A stretch of 23,771 nt of DNA from a virus: positions 2,730 to 26,500 of the IMG/VR virus record IMGVR_UViG_3300030450_002886, one strand, 5' to 3'. The position numbers were made by a program, and so were the translations under genes. Below are positions 6,113 to 14,315 of this stretch, one piece after another. The notes beneath the pieces were generated by a model. It had not been told where the DNA came from, ran no database searches, and saw nothing but the letters and a program-made list of their open reading frames with translations. The first letter of the stretch is position 1; each line of letters opens with the position of its first letter.

Positions 6113-6517
6113 TTAAAATTTGTTAATTAATAATCCTTCCACTACTTTTTTTATCTTTTTTGGTGTTCTTTTAGGGCATAATTTGAACGATAAATCTCCC
6201 TCAAATCTTTTAATTTCTTCCCCATTATTAAACACTATTATTGTTGGTAATACATTAATTTCATACTCTTTAGCGGTTTCACTTTCTAAATTAATACGAA
6301 AACTTTTAGTATTATCAATACTTGTAATCCAATTACACTCATTATCTTTATTCCATTCTGCCCAAAATTCTACCAATGTAATACCTTGATTTGTTTTGCT
6401 AAAACTCTTATCAGTTACAATAGTTTGTGCTGATGCAAAAGTACCAATCAAAAGCATTATTACTATAATGAAACAATATATACCCCATATTGCCCACTTT
6501 TCAATTTCGTGTTTCAT
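6113..6517 (-). CDS. Secreted or membrane-anchored thioredoxin-fold protein lacking CxxC
   Basis: A 134-residue protein. Residues 9-29 are a hydrophobic segment ending ASAQ, either a cleaved signal peptide or an anchor. The rest follows the thioredoxin plan: ITLVEFWAEW (46-55), a middle strand FRINLESE, and the cis-proline motif INVLPTIIVFNNGEEIKRFE (P91). In active thioredoxins WAEW is followed by CGPC; here residues 56-59 are NKDN, so both redox cysteines are missing. The remaining cysteines (61, 114) are not in CxxC spacing. It probably folds like thioredoxin in the periplasm without disulfide exchange, serving as a binding scaffold or inhibitor. It overlaps the coiled-coil gene by ATGA and lies next to the holin. 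Confidence 0.7.
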   Translation of the reverse strand: MKHEIEKWAIWGIYCFIIVIMLLIGTFASAQTIVTDKSFSKTNQGITLVEFWAEWNKDNECNWITSIDNTKSFRINLESETAKEYEINVLPTIIVFNNGEEIKRFEGDLSFKLCPKRTPKKIKKVVEGLLINKF

Positions 6518-6804
6518 AAGCTAAATAGTTTCTGTTCTATTCTATCAATCTTTTCATCCATTTTAGATTGAGTTTCTTTTATCTCCTCTACATCTTCTTT
6601 GGTATTTATGATGGTTTCTCTTATCATCTTATCCTTTAAATCAAATTCTGTTCTTGATATTTCTGGCTTTGGTAATTCTTTTGCCTCTGCTATATCTGCT
6701 TGTAAAGTAAAATAAAAACCTATTAATGTAGCCATCGCAAATCCTATTGCTACTAATGTTTTTACACTAATCTTAAATCCTGTATCTTCATTTAATTCTT
6801 TCAT
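6514..6804 (-). CDS. Membrane-anchored coiled-coil protein (possible spanin/accessory lysis protein)
   Basis: A 96-residue protein with one transmembrane helix (about 15-36, VKTLVAIGFAMATLIGFYFT) followed by a long charged coiled coil (about 50-96, ending MDEKIDRIEQKLFSL). The N-in, coiled-coil-out plan resembles inner-membrane spanins and XhlA-type lysis accessory proteins, but no overlapping outer-membrane partner is nested here. The preceding lipoprotein-like gene ends 2 bases upstream, and the following thioredoxin-like gene overlaps by ATGA, so all three are probably co-translated. Function is inferred from topology and place. Confidence 0.6.
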   Translation of the reverse strand: MKELNEDTGFKISVKTLVAIGFAMATLIGFYFTLQADIAEAKELPKPEISRTEFDLKDKMIRETIINTKEDVEEIKETQSKMDEKIDRIEQKLFSL

Positions 6805-6806
6805 CT

Positions 6807-7904
6807 CTATAAAAATAAATAGTTTATTCCTGTTTTTAATTCATAATTATCTATATCCCAGTACCTCTGGTATCTCCCCTCAATAAATAATCCTAATCTT
6901 GTTGTTAATTTCGTTCCTATAATTAATCCACTATCAAAATCAATAGTAGTTTTATCTTCTAATTTTAAATCTGTATAAGCATATTCTGATAATCCTTTAT
7001 GATAAGGCATTACATCTCCCCAAGAATGAATCCAAAAGTTTTTAGCATAATGATAAAATGCTATTCCCATAATTGCGGACACTTCTTGTTGTATCCCCAT
7101 CTTTTCTAATTCTCTATTATTATACTCATCAATAGCTCTACCAAAATGATACCTATAAAATTCTTGGTCAGTATCTGCAATTAAATTACCTTCAGGATCA
7201 TACCACTTCCAGTTATAATAATCATAAATATCATCTACTCCATTTTGCTCTCCATCATAATACCAATAAGAATCTTCATATCCTAAATCATAAGCAATAT
7301 TAAACCATGCATCATCTGGAGCAAAATTCATCTCAAAAGGATTTACTCCATAAACAGGATGTGAACGATGTTTTACTCCTGCTGTAAAGTCAAATTTACC
7401 CCAACTTACTCTACCTCTAATCTCTCCTCCATAATGCTTTAATTTTATCTCTTGCTTATCTTGGTAATCTCCTTTTATTAAAAAGTATTTATGAACGTAT
7501 CTGAGCCAATAATTCTGATTGGTAAATTTTTTACTTCTATCTCTTACATAAGATAATGTTGCATTATATTCAAATCCATCTACATTACCTATGGTAGCAG
7601 AATGGCTAATATTGTTTTCACTCCCATCATAAAATGTTTTGGCTTTATTCTCATAATCAAAACGTGCTATTTTTCTTATACCTATATTAAGCTGATAATT
7701 ATAAGGATGTATAACAGTTTCATCTGTTAATTCTCCTGTTTGCCTATCTATTCTGTAATGAGGTCTTTCTGTTAATGGAGATGTTAAATCTGCTGATACA
7801 TAAAGAGTAGAATATTTTAAAAAACTCTGAATTTGCCCACAGCATTTTTTAGGGGCAGTACATGATACTAAAACAATAAGTAATAAAATTAATATTTTTT
7901 TCAT
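6807..7904 (-). CDS. Exported lipoprotein or outer-membrane beta-barrel candidate
   Basis: A 365-residue protein starting MKKILILLLIVLVSCTAPKK, a hydrophobic leader with a lipobox-like L-V-S-C (Cys15). The mature part is rich in Tyr, Trp and Asp and has alternating strands (FDYENKAKTF, GFEYNATLSYV, YFLIKGDYQDK, KFDFTAGVKHRS, LFIEGRYQRYW). It ends YELKTGINYLFL, barrel-like at its C-terminus. No family is recognised. Its start shares one base with the stop of the distal tail gene (TAATG), so it is expressed with late genes. It could be a virion tail-tip component, but the export signal argues for action in the host envelope, either at lysis or to block re-infection. Two further cysteines (21-22) follow the lipobox. 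Confidence 0.6.
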   Translation of the reverse strand: MKKILILLLIVLVSCTAPKKCCGQIQSFLKYSTLYVSADLTSPLTERPHYRIDRQTGELTDETVIHPYNYQLNIGIRKIARFDYENKAKTFYDGSENNISHSATIGNVDGFEYNATLSYVRDRSKKFTNQNYWLRYVHKYFLIKGDYQDKQEIKLKHYGGEIRGRVSWGKFDFTAGVKHRSHPVYGVNPFEMNFAPDDAWFNIAYDLGYEDSYWYYDGEQNGVDDIYDYYNWKWYDPEGNLIADTDQEFYRYHFGRAIDEYNNRELEKMGIQQEVSAIMGIAFYHYAKNFWIHSWGDVMPYHKGLSEYAYTDLKLEDKTTIDFDSGLIIGTKLTTRLGLFIEGRYQRYWDIDNYELKTGINYLFL

Positions 7905-10900
7905 TATGGAGTATCTATTATTGTTACCTTCCCTCCATAGATTCTATTAGAGGTTGCAGTAGTAGTTATTTTAATCACTAAAAAATTAGTAGCAGTAGAT
8001 GCTGTATCTGTAATATCAAGCTCTGTATTTACTGTACCTGTACCAATAGCTGTACCCATTCCTGCTCCTGCATTAACATCATGCTCATATACATTTAAAG
8101 CCTTAGCATTACTTCCCCACACATCTACTTTGGTAGCTGTTTTCCCAGATGGGATACTAACAAAAGCAAACATCTCTAAAGCTCCATCTTCTGGGATTAC
8201 TCCTGTTTGTCCGCTACCATCTTTCCATGCTACACTATAAGTTGTATTATCATCATTAGCTAAGAAATCGCTTGGTAATATTTTTATATAATCTAAATCT
8301 ACCCCTATTATAGTATCTGCATCTATGGTATAAGTACCATCTCCACTTGTATATTTTATGCATCCCAACTCATCTGCATCAACAGGCATCCCAGCTATTG
8401 TTCCTGTAGTTTTATGTTGATATTGTTTTGCTACTAAATATTTATCAATAAATACTAATGCTCCTTCTTCTACATCAAATGGGAAAGTATAAGAATCAAT
8501 CGTTAATGTTTCATCAGCAGATGCTTGAGTAGCATTAATAGTTAGGCTATGCATCATACCATTACCAACATCTAACAAAGTTATAGGATCACCATCTAAA
8601 AATAAGGCATAATTAATAGCTAATATATCAAATTCTGTTCTTGCTCCTGCACTTATAGTAGCAGTAGTATTTGTAATAACCATGCCATAAGTGTTATAAT
8701 TTAACCTTCTGGCTAAAGCCGCTGTACCTGCTCCTCCTAATCCTAATCTACTTGAAAATGGGCTAATTATACTAATAGTATTAGTATTCATAGTTAGAGA
8801 TGCATCTCTGTTAAATTGAAACCACTCCCCATTCCATCTATCCTCACTTATAAAGAATGTACCTCTTTGAAAGATATAAGAATGATATGTACTATCTTCT
8901 GCTGTTTCTCTCAACTTAGTAATAGGGCTTATATATTGCTTCTGTGTAAATCCACTACCATCATTTTTAGTAAACCCGCTTTCACTCATTACTAATTCCA
9001 TAGCTGCTTTCCTAATATTTATAGAGCCACCTCTTAAATATTCTTGTAATAATAAAACATTAATTTTTATTGTACCGCTTGTTGTACCTATTCCCCATTT
9101 ACCATTAAAATCAGTACCTACCCAAGCACTACCATCCCATACTTGTATAGCTTGGTTATCAGAAGCATTAGGTACATCTCCCCATAATAAAGATGGTAAT
9201 GTTACTGAATATGTATCGGTTGTATTGGTACTCTGACTTATAGTAGATGCAGAAGATGTATTGTTTTGTATTAATACAAAAGAGCCTTTATATGGAGATA
9301 CACTTAATGGACCTCCTGTATTATTTACAAAATCTAAGTTATGAGATGGTACATTATATTGAGGTCCTATTGCAGTAGTTCCTGCAATAGTCCATTGAGA
9401 ATTTGCATTAGGTACTCCCCTAAATTCTAATCCATAAGATTCTGTTGAATAAGTATTTATAGGATTGCTTGTAGGAATGTATGTACCAGAAGATGGTCCA
9501 CACGCGGGTAACCATCCATTTAATCCTCCTGATGTTGGATTATTATGATCCCTCCATATCACAGAGGAATATACCGATGTACTCCATTCTCCTGCTGCTG
9601 GAGCGCCTAAAGCATACTCTATTTTTATAGGGTCACATAGACCTGTAAAGCCTGTTGCAGGGGATGTTGTAGTATTTATATTATAAGAGAAGGTCTGTGT
9701 TTTTGTTCCATTCTTAGGTACATTTACAAATTCTGCACATAGATATTGATTGTTTCCATAGGCAGATGTTTGCCAAACACAAGGGGCTGATGGACCTGCC
9801 TGTTTTAAATTATAAGTTGTACCTCCATGTACTAAGGTAACCTTAAAATATAATCGTAAATCAAACGCCGCCCAATCCATTCTTGTACCTGCATTACCTG
9901 TATTGATAAGAGGATTTGAATTTTGTACTGCTGATGCTTGGTCATGCGTTACTGTAAAATCAAATTCTAAGTATGCTGCTGATGCTGATGCCATATTATC
10001 TATCGGCTCTTGCTGAAAAGTTTGGGGAGCTGATCCATCGTATGGTCCTTCTGGGAATGCTGAAAAGTAATTAGTATCTCCTCCTGTTAAAGATTGTGTT
10101 TCTACTTCTTTTACTGCGGGATAGTAGTCATAAATAGTACCTGTTAATCTTTTTATATATTCAGAAACAATAGATGTGTTATTAATATCTAATTGATATT
10201 GGCTATTATATTTAGTACCGAGATAATCCTTATCGTTGGAATGCGAGCCTGTATCCGAATAGTATCTTGTATTAACATTATCGGGAGCATTAAACGTACC
10301 TCCTGCCGCTGTATCATAAGCATCTATCTGTACTATATAATAATTATGATCCCAATAAGTAATCCTACATCCCCAAAATAATAAAATAGATTTTAGAACA
10401 TCATAGCAATTTGGAGCATTATAAGTTACACTACCATCATCAGCTACTACTCTTTCATACATTATCCTGCAATCATATTTAGTTAGATATAAAGGGTCAT
10501 ATTGTTTAGTAGTGCCTTGATGTTCTTCATTGTACCAATTTACAGAGGTAGAAAATCCCCAATCCACTCCTGCCCCCTCACTTGTAGTGGCTGCTCCTAT
10601 TTTATTTAGTACCTTATATATAAGGTCGGTAATTCTTTTTTTATACAGTATCCTATCTCCCCATACATAAGGCTTTGTTGCTCCAGAATCTACGAAATCT
10701 ACCTCTTTTAATAATGATAATCCATCGGTTGCTGTAATCTGTATCTCATAAGGAGTAGATACATCCTCATCTTGAGATAAATCCATTAATACAAATCCAC
10801 TCCATATTGGACTTATACCGCTAACGCTTGATCCATGCGACCTCTTATATAGATGAATATAAGTTTTTTTATCTGCTGTAACTGTTCTTAATTCTTCTCT

Positions 10901-11140
10901 CCATGCTATTAAATCTAAGCCTCCAAGAGAATCATCAGCTATAAAAGGAATGGTTAAAGTAGAGGCAAGTATTGTGTTATACCTATCATCCTCATCCGCT
11001 TTATATTTTAATTTTGGACCACCCTTCCCTACTGTAATAGTACGAGCGCTACCTGTGTATCCATCATCATATATTTTTATTTGATATGGATGCCCTGCTA
11101 AGGAATAAAACTGACTTTCAAATCTTTTACCAAATGCCAT
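7904..11140 (-). CDS. Large distal tail / baseplate protein (1078 residues)
   Basis: It directly follows the tape measure gene (TAATG overlap), where siphophages encode distal tail or baseplate-hub proteins. The N-terminal 170 residues are Dit/hub-like in style: KRFESQFYSLAGHPYQIKIY, TLTIPFIADD, IWSGFVLMDLSQDED and YEIQITATDGLSLLKEVDF (a strand-rich domain followed by a 'TDGLSLLK' element I associate with tail-hub proteins of Bacteroidota phages). The middle is Thr/Ser/Asn-rich beta structure (about 370-700), suggestive of receptor- or glycan-binding modules. The C-terminus is again beta-rich (SIPSGKTATKVDVWGSN, then NVYEHDVNAGAGMGTAIG). No enzymatic motif was seen. It probably carries the adsorption function, since no separate tail fibre gene is visible. 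Confidence 0.65.
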   Translation of the reverse strand: MAFGKRFESQFYSLAGHPYQIKIYDDGYTGSARTITVGKGGPKLKYKADEDDRYNTILASTLTIPFIADDSLGGLDLIAWREELRTVTADKKTYIHLYKRSHGSSVSGISPIWSGFVLMDLSQDEDVSTPYEIQITATDGLSLLKEVDFVDSGATKPYVWGDRILYKKRITDLIYKVLNKIGAATTSEGAGVDWGFSTSVNWYNEEHQGTTKQYDPLYLTKYDCRIMYERVVADDGSVTYNAPNCYDVLKSILLFWGCRITYWDHNYYIVQIDAYDTAAGGTFNAPDNVNTRYYSDTGSHSNDKDYLGTKYNSQYQLDINNTSIVSEYIKRLTGTIYDYYPAVKEVETQSLTGGDTNYFSAFPEGPYDGSAPQTFQQEPIDNMASASAAYLEFDFTVTHDQASAVQNSNPLINTGNAGTRMDWAAFDLRLYFKVTLVHGGTTYNLKQAGPSAPCVWQTSAYGNNQYLCAEFVNVPKNGTKTQTFSYNINTTTSPATGFTGLCDPIKIEYALGAPAAGEWSTSVYSSVIWRDHNNPTSGGLNGWLPACGPSSGTYIPTSNPINTYSTESYGLEFRGVPNANSQWTIAGTTAIGPQYNVPSHNLDFVNNTGGPLSVSPYKGSFVLIQNNTSSASTISQSTNTTDTYSVTLPSLLWGDVPNASDNQAIQVWDGSAWVGTDFNGKWGIGTTSGTIKINVLLLQEYLRGGSINIRKAAMELVMSESGFTKNDGSGFTQKQYISPITKLRETAEDSTYHSYIFQRGTFFISEDRWNGEWFQFNRDASLTMNTNTISIISPFSSRLGLGGAGTAALARRLNYNTYGMVITNTTATISAGARTEFDILAINYALFLDGDPITLLDVGNGMMHSLTINATQASADETLTIDSYTFPFDVEEGALVFIDKYLVAKQYQHKTTGTIAGMPVDADELGCIKYTSGDGTYTIDADTIIGVDLDYIKILPSDFLANDDNTTYSVAWKDGSGQTGVIPEDGALEMFAFVSIPSGKTATKVDVWGSNAKALNVYEHDVNAGAGMGTAIGTGTVNTELDITDTASTATNFLVIKITTTATSNRIYGGKVTIIDTP

Positions 11141-13089
11141 TATGCTGACCTATATCTGTTAAATGTTGCTTTACTGTTAGATAGCCAAATATCATTACCT
11201 GCTATCCTCCCTACCACTTCTACCTGTTGATTCGTTCCTCCCATCATGCTTTTAAGTTTATCTAATGGAGCTATAACCTCTGGATTTGTTCTTGCTCCTG
11301 CATATTCTCCCATTAATCCTACTGTTGGTCCGCTTACAATACCCCCATCTGCAAATGATGGAATAAGACTATTAAAAGCAGTACGAGCTAATCCTGCCGC
11401 TAACCCTGCAATAATAGGAATCATCCAAGGTGTTGTTCCAAACATCGCTGAGTTTCTTAATGCTGCTGTTATGGCTAACGCCACCCCTTCTGCTATAATA
11501 GCTCCAATAGTATCTTTTATTACAGATTTTACCATAGACCCAAATTGAGATAAATCTTCTGCTCCTTGAGATAAGGATGCTCCAATAGATTCTCCTGCTT
11601 GAGTTAAAGCCTCATCCCAGTTAAAGATAGCCTCTGTCTGTCTTTCTCTATTTGATATTAGTAAATCTGATAATTCATTATCTATGGCAGAAACATCTAA
11701 TCCATATCTCTGATATAAAGCCTTCATATCTTCAAGATGCCCTAATTGAGATGAGTATAAAGCATCTTGCATCTGCTCCTCTGTGGTTATAATACCATCG
11801 GTCATACCTAAATATTCCTGCTTGATACTATTGGTAATCTCTCTATATGATTTTTCTAATTTTTCCTTATCAATAGCAAAGGCTTCCTCCCCTGTCATTG
11901 GTCCTTCTCCTGTGCCTCCTAATAAGTTACTGAAATCTACCTTCCCAAGATTGTTCTGTAAATTCTCAATCTCTTTACTTGTAGCACTAATAGTTTTTTC
12001 AGATTCCTTCATTATCGCATTAGTATCCTCTCCCTCAATAGTGAATTTTTCAATAAGACCTGCGGCGGTAGCCATCTCATATCCTAAAGCTCCTACTATT
12101 GCTATAATATTTAATATCTTATTTTTTGAAATAGTATTACCTAAGATAACCATAGCCTTACTAAATAATAATATAGCTGGTACTACTCCATTTACTACTA
12201 TGGTAACAAAACTTCCAAACATTAATAATACAGGTCCTAATATAGCTGCTACTCCTGCTATCTTTAATATTAATGTTTTTTTCTCATCACTTAATCCTTT
12301 AAACTCTTTAACTAAATCTCTTACTTTAGCTACTAATTTTGTAGCAATAGGTAATAATGCTTCACCTAATTCAGCTCCTAAATCTTTTATTTCTGATTGT
12401 AATTGCCTTGATTGATTTGCAAAACTATCCTGTGTTCTTACAAAATCTCCTGTTGCATTTTGAGTTTGGTCTAATACAGCTGCATATCTTACCATTATCT
12501 TTTCTTGCTGTGTTAGTTGCTTCCATGTCTTTCCTAAAGATAAAAAGTAATCTGTTTCTTTTAGTGTAGCTTCGGTAGTCATAATACCGAGCTTTTTTAA
12601 CGCTTCTGTTTCTCCTGTAAATATTCCTGCTAATGCGGTTTGGGCTACATCAACTTGTATATTTTTAAATGATGCTAAATCTCCTGCTAATCCTACCAAT
12701 TCTTTTGACATCTTAGAAGCTGATGCTTGACTAAAACCTAAAGATGTACTCATATCCCCAAACAGAGATAACATCTCTAAAGCATCTTTCTGGGCAATAC
12801 CAAAAGCTGTTGTAGTAGTTTTAGCAAAATCTTTTACACTTTGAGCAGAATCTCCAAAAGCTACATCTACTTTATTCAAAGATTCTTGAGTATCGGAAGC
12901 TAATTTTATAGATGCTATACCTACTCCTAATATTGGTAATGTTAATCCTGCTGTTAGGTTTCTACCTATGTTTGACATCTTCTTACCAAAATTACCAATG
13001 GTACGAGTAGCCTTCTTCATGGCTCTATCAAAACCTCTTAAATCAGCTCCAAATGCTATTGTTAATAATCCTACACTCTTATTTGCCAT
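11140..13089 (-). CDS. Tail tape measure protein (TP901 type)
   Basis: A 649-residue protein that sets tail length and chaperones DNA entry. The N-terminus has the tape-measure signature: TIAFGADLRGFDRAMKKA, IGRNLTAGLTLPILGVG, then KLASDTQESLNKVDVAFG, FAKTTTTAFGIAQKDALEML and LAGDLASFKNIQVDVAQTAL. Hydrophobic stretches lie near 270-310, 325-345 and 535-575. The C-terminus FADGGIVSGPTVGLMGEY is characteristic of the family. By the rule of roughly 0.15 nm per residue, a tail near 100 nm would be expected; this is an estimate. It is preceded by the frameshifting chaperone cassette, as in lambda-like phages. Its start overlaps the chaperone frame by 11 bases. Confidence 0.9.
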   Translation of the reverse strand: MANKSVGLLTIAFGADLRGFDRAMKKATRTIGNFGKKMSNIGRNLTAGLTLPILGVGIASIKLASDTQESLNKVDVAFGDSAQSVKDFAKTTTTAFGIAQKDALEMLSLFGDMSTSLGFSQASASKMSKELVGLAGDLASFKNIQVDVAQTALAGIFTGETEALKKLGIMTTEATLKETDYFLSLGKTWKQLTQQEKIMVRYAAVLDQTQNATGDFVRTQDSFANQSRQLQSEIKDLGAELGEALLPIATKLVAKVRDLVKEFKGLSDEKKTLILKIAGVAAILGPVLLMFGSFVTIVVNGVVPAILLFSKAMVILGNTISKNKILNIIAIVGALGYEMATAAGLIEKFTIEGEDTNAIMKESEKTISATSKEIENLQNNLGKVDFSNLLGGTGEGPMTGEEAFAIDKEKLEKSYREITNSIKQEYLGMTDGIITTEEQMQDALYSSQLGHLEDMKALYQRYGLDVSAIDNELSDLLISNRERQTEAIFNWDEALTQAGESIGASLSQGAEDLSQFGSMVKSVIKDTIGAIIAEGVALAITAALRNSAMFGTTPWMIPIIAGLAAGLARTAFNSLIPSFADGGIVSGPTVGLMGEYAGARTNPEVIAPLDKLKSMMGGTNQQVEVVGRIAGNDIWLSNSKATFNRYRSA

Positions 13090-13438
13090 TTTCTATATTT
13101 TTGCTATCCTCCATTTTTTTAATATATTCTGCTCTTGCTCTTAGCTTTTCATAATCTGTTTTAGTTTTCTTTTCTCCTTCAAATTTAAATAGATCGGTTG
13201 GTTTTAAAATTTTATTTTTAGGTAACTGTATATTTAATAATAAACAAGTTTGCCATCTTACTCTTTCCCATTCTCTTTTATCTCTCTCTGTTTCTAATTC
13301 AAAAAATCCCTCTACCATTGTAAAGAATTGATGTGGTAACATATCATACAACTCATCAACTCTTAATCTTAATTTACCTAATCCTACCTTCTCTATCTCA
13401 TCCCAAGATAACACTTCTGTATTAGCTTGGGCATCTAC
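13079..13438 (-). CDS. Tail assembly chaperone T-domain, read by -1 frameshift (G-T fusion)
   Basis: This frame has no ATG before the T-like domain (first possible start is GTG at 13414) but is open upstream to the slippery run GGGAAAAAAG at 13447-13438. Slipping by -1 there adds VDAQANTE, then the GTG read as Val, followed by LSWDEIEKVGLGKLRLRVDE. The region supplies 119 residues and gives a 227-residue G-T fusion. The domain is helical and charged (FFTMVEGFFELETERDKREW, WQTCLLLNIQLPK) and ends in a basic coil. In lambda, gpG and gpGT hold the tape measure protein while the tube polymerises; order and spacing here match. Frame, overlap and slip site are seen; function follows established siphophage biology. 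Confidence 0.8.
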   Translation of the reverse strand, partial: VDAQANTEVLSWDEIEKVGLGKLRLRVDELYDMLPHQFFTMVEGFFELETERDKREWERVRWQTCLLLNIQLPKNKILKPTDLFKFEGEKKTKTDYEKLRARAEYIKKMEDSKNIENGK

Positions 13439-13761
13439 TTTTTTCCCTTCTTCTGTTTTTTATTACCTCCCATGTGTTGCGATAGTATATTCATACATTT
13501 TGCTAAAGCATCATAATCATTATCAATTAAATCTGCTAAGGATTCAACATCTAATTCACATTTTTGTTTTGCTTTTCTATATCCATCTTCTATTCCTGCA
13601 TATACTAACTGCAAAGCATTTTCTAAATCCATATCTGCTCCTAATTTTTCAAGGTCAGCTAAAGTAGTACCTGTTCTTTTGCCAAACTTTCTTAAAGCAT
13701 TCATTCCAAAACGGATGGGATGTCTTTCCCCATCTATTTCTACAAAATTATAATCTTCCAT
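13435..13761 (-). CDS. Tail assembly chaperone (gpG-like)
   Basis: A 108-residue protein in the position of lambda gpG, between tail tube and tape measure genes. The fold pattern EDYNFVEIDGERHPIRFGMN then ALRKFGKRTGTTLADLEKL resembles the TAC family: a short beta hairpin followed by helices, with LENALQLVYAGIEDGYRKA in the middle. The C-terminus is a basic tail, NKKQKKGKK, encoded by the slippery run. Most ribosomes would stop at TAG (13437-13435); a minority would shift into the T frame. The ATG at 13761 sits at the edge of an 11-bp inverted repeat that could hide the initiation site. Confidence 0.8.
   Translation of the reverse strand: MEDYNFVEIDGERHPIRFGMNALRKFGKRTGTTLADLEKLGADMDLENALQLVYAGIEDGYRKAKQKCELDVESLADLIDNDYDALAKCMNILSQHMGGNKKQKKGKK
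13438..13447 (-). promoter_or_regulatory. Programmed -1 frameshift site GGGAAAAAAG
   Basis: In the zero frame the codons are GGA AAA AAG TAG. This gives two overlapping X-XXY-YYZ heptamers, G-GGA-AAA (13447-13441) and A-AAA-AAG (13444-13438). The second is the E. coli dnaX heptamer; the first resembles lambda's G-GGA-AAG. The zero-frame stop follows immediately, and the -1 frame is open into the T-like domain. Confidence 0.8.
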
Positions 13762-13832
13762 TGTTATTGAGTTTTTAGTAATCGGCTCTCCCCAAATGCT
13801 CTCTCAATAACAAAAGAGCAAGAGGGGATTAC
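13761..13832 (-). promoter_or_regulatory. Structured leader with two mutually exclusive hairpins before the chaperone gene
   Basis: TTGTTATTGAG (13761-13771) is the perfect inverted complement of CTCAATAACAA (13803-13813); that 11-bp stem would reach the start codon. An alternative fold pairs GTAAT/ATTAC (13778-13782, 13828-13832), CCCC/GGGG (13790-13793, 13824-13827) and TGCTCT/AGAGCA (13797-13802, 13815-13820), putting one arm of the first stem in its loop. The two cannot coexist. No U-tract follows, so translational control is likelier than termination. Confidence 0.45.
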
Positions 13833-13846
13833 CAATTTAATTAATA

Positions 13847-14281
13847 TTAGCTAATTGTTTGCGTTAGCTGTCCTGTTCCTTGAAAAGAAGAAGAAAAAGT
13901 AGCTGATTCTTCTGTTGGTGCTGATAGAGAAGCAGATGTCATATATACAGTACCTGTATATTTTGTATCCCCTGTTTCTGTATCAGTTGTTCCAAAAGTG
14001 ATAGTCATAGATGCTCTTGTTAATATATAAGAGTTTATCAAATCATCAGCGTTACTTACTGCTGATCCTCCATCATCTACCCATGCGTACATTCCTTCTA
14101 AATCAACTGTCCAATCTGTTAATCCTTCTTTTACTTCTTTTCTACCTAAACTATCTTTGTTGGTAGTTTCTCTTGGAGATTGATTTACGTTGATAGTACC
14201 ACTTGTTGCATAAGCTACAAGAGTACCTGCTGCATAAATTTTTATCTCCGTTCCATTTAATATTCCTGCTGGTGCTGCCAT
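13847..14281 (-). CDS. Major tail tube protein paralogue B (TP901-1-like)
   Basis: A 144-residue protein with the pattern of TP901-1-type tail tube subunits: ILNGTEIKIYAAGTLVAYAT, then a strand leading to PRETTNKDSLGR, WTVDLEGMYAW, a central helix DLINSYILTRASMTITFGT, and a final hairpin ESATFSSSFQGTG. The monomer should stack as hexameric rings around the tape measure. It aligns without gaps to the upstream-encoded 144-residue protein, with 65 identical positions by hand count, so the two arose by duplication. The ATG follows an A-rich leader. Which copy forms the main tube is not decided by sequence; this one lies closer to the chaperone and tape genes, the usual place for it. Confidence 0.8.
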   Translation of the reverse strand: MAAPAGILNGTEIKIYAAGTLVAYATSGTINVNQSPRETTNKDSLGRKEVKEGLTDWTVDLEGMYAWVDDGGSAVSNADDLINSYILTRASMTITFGTTDTETGDTKYTGTVYMTSASLSAPTEESATFSSSFQGTGQLTQTIS

Positions 14282-14315
14282 TGTTTTTTATTTTTAATTT
14301 GTTAATAATTTAATT

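Noticed and set aside
11783-12415. Long plus-strand open frame (210 codons)
   Set aside because: Antisense shadow of the tape measure gene. It has an unnatural Ile/Pro/Ser-rich composition and no plausible leader or neighbour.
13079-13414. Independent GTG-started gene for the T-like chaperone domain
   Set aside because: The frame is open back to a slippery site at the end of the G gene and has no ATG, so frameshift expression explains it better.
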